This document shows positions 61,421 to 64,000 of a DNA stretch of 64,000 nt, piece after piece; within the stretch, counting starts at the first letter, position 1; each line of letters starts with the position of its first letter. The DNA is from Eretmocerus hayati. Taxonomy: Eukaryota; Arthropoda; Insecta; Hymenoptera; Aphelinidae. A model generated the notes under the pieces. The model saw only the letters and a list, made by a program, of their open reading frames with translations. It searched no databases and had not been told where the DNA came from. Position numbers and translations under genes: made by a program. The stretch lies in assembly GCA_029851415.1 (NCBI GenBank), contig CM056742.1, positions 95,648,976 through 95,712,975 of the forward strand. The letters are read 5' to 3'.

Positions 61421-64000
61421 ACGGGTATACGGGTAGACACGGGTGATCACTCTTGTGATGAGCCGGCCAAAATCAAGCCACACGGGTTGTGAACGGGTAT
61501 ACGGGTAGACACGGGTGATCACTCTTGTGGTTAGCTGGCCAGAATCGAGCCCCACGGTTAGTGAACGGGGAAACGGGTAGACACGTTTGGTCATTGCTAT
61601 GGTTAGCTGGCCAAAATCGAGCCACACGGGTTATGTACGGGAGAACGGGTGGACAAGGGTGGTCAGTCCCATGCTCACGAGGCCAAAATCGTGTCACACG
61701 GGTTGTGAACGGGTATACGGGTAGACACGGGTGATCACTCTTGTGGTTAGCTGGCCAAAATCGAGCCGCACGGCTTGTGAACGGGTATACGGGTAGACAC
61801 GTTTGGTCACTGTTATGGTTAGCTGGCCAGAATCGAGCCACACGGGTTATGTACGGGAGAACGGGTGGACAAGGGTGGTCAGTCCCATGCTCACGAGGCC
61901 AAAATCGTGTCACACGGGTTGTGAACGGGTATACGGGTAGACACGGGTGATCACTCTTGTGATGAGCCGGCCAAAATCAAGCCACACGGGTTGTGAACGG
62001 GTATACGGGTAGACACGGGTGATCACTCTTGTGGTTAGCTGGCCAGAATCGAGCCCCACGGTTAGTGAACGGGGAAACGGGTAGACACGTTTGGTCACTG
62101 TTATGGTTAGCTGGCCAGAATCGAGCCACACGGGTTATGTACGGGAGAACGGGTGGACAAGGGTGGTCAGTCCCATGCTCACGAGGCCAAAATCGTGTCA
62201 CACGGGTTGTGAACGGGTATACGGGTAGACACGGGTGATCACTCTTGTGGTTAGCTGGCCAAAATCGAGCCGCACGGCTTGTGAACGGGTATACGGGTAG
62301 ACACGGGTGATGACTCTTGTGGTTGGCTGGCCAAAATCAAGCCACACGGGTTGTGAACGGGTATACGGGTGGAAACGGGTGATCACTCTTGTGGTTAGCT
62401 GGCCAACATCAAGCCTCACGGGTTGTGAACGGGTATACGGGTAGACACGAGTGATCACTCTCGGTGTTAGCTGGCGAATATCGAGTCACACGGGTTGCGA
62501 ACGAGAGAACGGGTAGACACGGATGGTCATCCCCATGCTCACGAGGCCGAAATTGAGCCACACGATTTGTGAACGGGGAGACGGGTAGACACGGGTGGTC
62601 AGGCCCATGCTGACGAGGCCAAAATTGAGCCACACGGGTGGTGAACGGGAAAACGGGTGGACACGGGTGGTCAGTCTCCCATGCTCACGAGGCCGAAATC
62701 GAGTCACACGGGTTGTGAACGGGTATACGGGTAGACACAGTCGATAACTCTTGTGGTTAGCTGGCCAGAATCAAGCCAAACGGGTTGTGAACGGGAAGAC
62801 GGGTAGACACGGGTGGTCAGTCTCCCATGCTCACGAGGCCGGAATTGAGTCACACGGATTGTGAACGGGTATACGGGTAGACACGGGTTATCACTCTTGT
62901 GGTTAGCTGGCCAAAATCAAGCCACACGGGTTGTGAACGGGTGAACGGGTAGACACGGGTGATCACTGTTATGGTTAGCTGGCCAAAATCAAGCCACACG
63001 GGTTGTGAACGCGGAGACGGGTAGACACGGGCTATCACTCTTGTGGTTAGCTGGCCAAAATCAAGCCACACGGGTTTTGAACGGGAAAACGGGTGGACAC
63101 GTGTGGTCAGTCTCCCATGCTCACGAGGCCGAAATTGAGTCACACGGATTGTGAACGGGTATACGGGTAGACACGGGTTATCACTCTTGTGGTTAGCTGG
63201 CCAAAATCAAGCCACACGGGTTGTGAACGGGAATACGGGTAGACACGGGTGATGACTGTTATTGTTACCTGGCCAAAATTGAGTCACACGGGTAGTGAAC
63301 GGGAAAACGGGTAGACACGGTTGGTCAGTCTCCCATGCTCACGAGGCCGAAATCGTGTCACACGGGTTGTGAACGGGTACACGGGTAGATACGGGTGATC
63401 ACTCTCGTGGTTAGCTGGCCAAAATCAAGTCACACGGGTTGTGAACGGGAGAACGGGTAGACACGGGTGGTCACTGAAATTGTTAGCTGGCCAAAATCGA
63501 GCCACACGGGTAGTGAACGGGAGAACGGGTAGACACGGGTGGTCAGTCCCATGCTCACGAGGCCGAAATCGTGTTACACGGGTTGTGAACGGGTATACGG
63601 GTAGACACGGGTGATCACTCTTGTGATGAGCCGGCCAAAATCAAGCCACACGGTTTGTGAACGGGTATACGGGTAGACACGGGTGATCACTCTTGTGGTT
63701 AGCTGGCCAGAATCGAGCCCCACGGTTAGTGAACGGGCAAACGGGTAGACACGTTTGGTCATTGCTATGGTTAGCTGGCCAAAATCGAGCCACACGACTT
63801 GTGAACGAGTATACGGGTAGACACGGGTGATCACTCTTGTGGTAAGCTGGCCAGAATCGAGCCCCACGGTTAGTGAACGGGGAAACGGGTAGACACGGGT
63901 GGTCAGTCCCATGCTCACGAGGCCAGAATCGAGCCACACGGGTGGGAAACGGATAAACGGGTAGACACGAGTGGTCAGTCCCATGCTCACGAGCCCGTAA
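61421..64000 (+). repeat. 3319-bp higher-order unit, copy 2 (cut by window end)
   Basis: This copy continues 58102-60681 exactly in monomer order and private variants up to the last base, where 'gagcccgtaa' equals 60679-60690 of copy 1. Only 2580 of 3319 bp are in the window, so it is not possible to tell whether further tandem copies follow. Confidence 0.9.

Larger units (their letters stand above)
1..64000 (+). repeat. 72-bp satellite array filling the whole window
   Basis: A monomer of 72 bp (length variants 71 and 74 bp) repeats head to tail with no break, giving roughly 890 copies. Nearly every monomer contains recognisable versions of the blocks 'gtgatcac', 'ttagctggcc' or 'ctcacgaggcc', 'acacgggt', 'gaacggg' and 'gggtagacacgg', in that order and on the same strand. 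I found no inverted block, no transposon, no unrelated insertion and no microsatellite interruption. A canonical monomer counts 23 G, 15 C, 18 A and 16 T (53% GC), so the + strand is G-rich over its whole length. Such arrays typically sit in eukaryotic heterochromatin; the sequence itself does not say which compartment or species. I do not recognise the monomer from any named satellite family. Confidence 0.97.

Noticed and set aside
1..64000. CRISPR array
   Set aside because: Repeat spacing is regular, but there are no unique spacers: the whole 72-bp unit is repeated and varies gradually. There are no cas genes.
1..64000. CENP-B box
   Set aside because: The monomer contains AACGGGA-like ends that resemble the right part of the box, but the required TTCG at the proper distance upstream of AnnCGGG is absent in the families I checked. 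Centromere function can therefore not be argued from a box.
1..64000. Telomere-type repeat
   Set aside because: ACGGGT hexamers recur but are irregularly spaced (11, 8, 10, 43 bp) and interrupted by non-repeat sequence. They are a sub-motif of the satellite, not a telomeric tract.
1..64000. Species or known satellite family assignment
   Set aside because: The 72-bp length and motifs did not let me recognise any named satellite. Any taxon name would be a guess.

Overview
The whole 64 kb window is one uninterrupted block of satellite DNA. I found no credible protein-coding gene, tRNA, rRNA, CRISPR array or transposon. The basic unit is a 72-bp monomer, with 71-bp and 74-bp length variants. About 890 monomers run head to tail in a single orientation from the first base to the last, so neither edge of the array is visible. 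This is what a satellite array in a eukaryotic chromosome looks like (pericentromeric, centromeric, subtelomeric or B-chromosome heterochromatin). I do not recognise the monomer and cannot name the organism.

Each monomer has two halves. The left half (about 37 bp) is variable and defines monomer families: a 'cttgtggttagctggcc' family, a 'ctgttatggttagctggcc' family, a 'catgctcacgaggccgaaat' family (72 or 74 bp), a 'ctcggtgttagctggcg' family, a 'ctgaaattgttagctggcc' family, and rarer ones such as 'ctatgtgcttagctgg' and 'cttgtgatgagccggcc'. The right half is conserved and carries four ACGGGT hexamers. This gives four GGG tracts per monomer, all on the + strand, so the array is G-rich on that strand and could form G-quadruplexes.

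Above the monomer there is a deep, nested hierarchy of duplications, read from exact recurrence of family order and private variants. Small modules are 144, 216, 288, 290 and 506 bp. Mid-size units are 1664, 2095, 2384, 2519, 2672, 3319 and 3759 bp. Large blocks recur at 7292/7582, 7517/7589, 9801/9871 and 20,339 bp. By region: 1-4.6 kb is a 2384-bp tandem pair; 4.1-8.3 kb recurs at 11.7-15.6 kb; 6.8-12.1 kb is a 2672-bp tandem pair; 14.6-18.0 kb is a 1664-bp pair; 16.4-24.0 kb is a 3759-bp pair built from 1664 + 2095; 21.0-27.0 kb holds three 2095-type units; 22.8-37.9 kb is a tandem pair of about 7.5 kb; 38.0-41.0 kb recurs at 58.4-61.3 kb; 41.6-47.0 kb recurs at 51.4-56.7 kb; 44.3-50.8 kb holds three units of about 2.5 kb; 58.1-64.0 kb is a 3319-bp pair cut by the window end.

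Many copies differ by only a handful of substitutions over kilobases, which implies recent amplification by unequal exchange or a similar process. Local monomer gains and losses and patchy homogenisation tracts are visible between copies. Open reading frames up to 182 codons exist, but they follow from the 72-bp (24-codon) period and are open in several overlapping frames, so I read them as non-coding. All coordinates of duplicated blocks were found by eye and are good to roughly +/-20 bp, because boundaries inside a repeat are inherently ambiguous.
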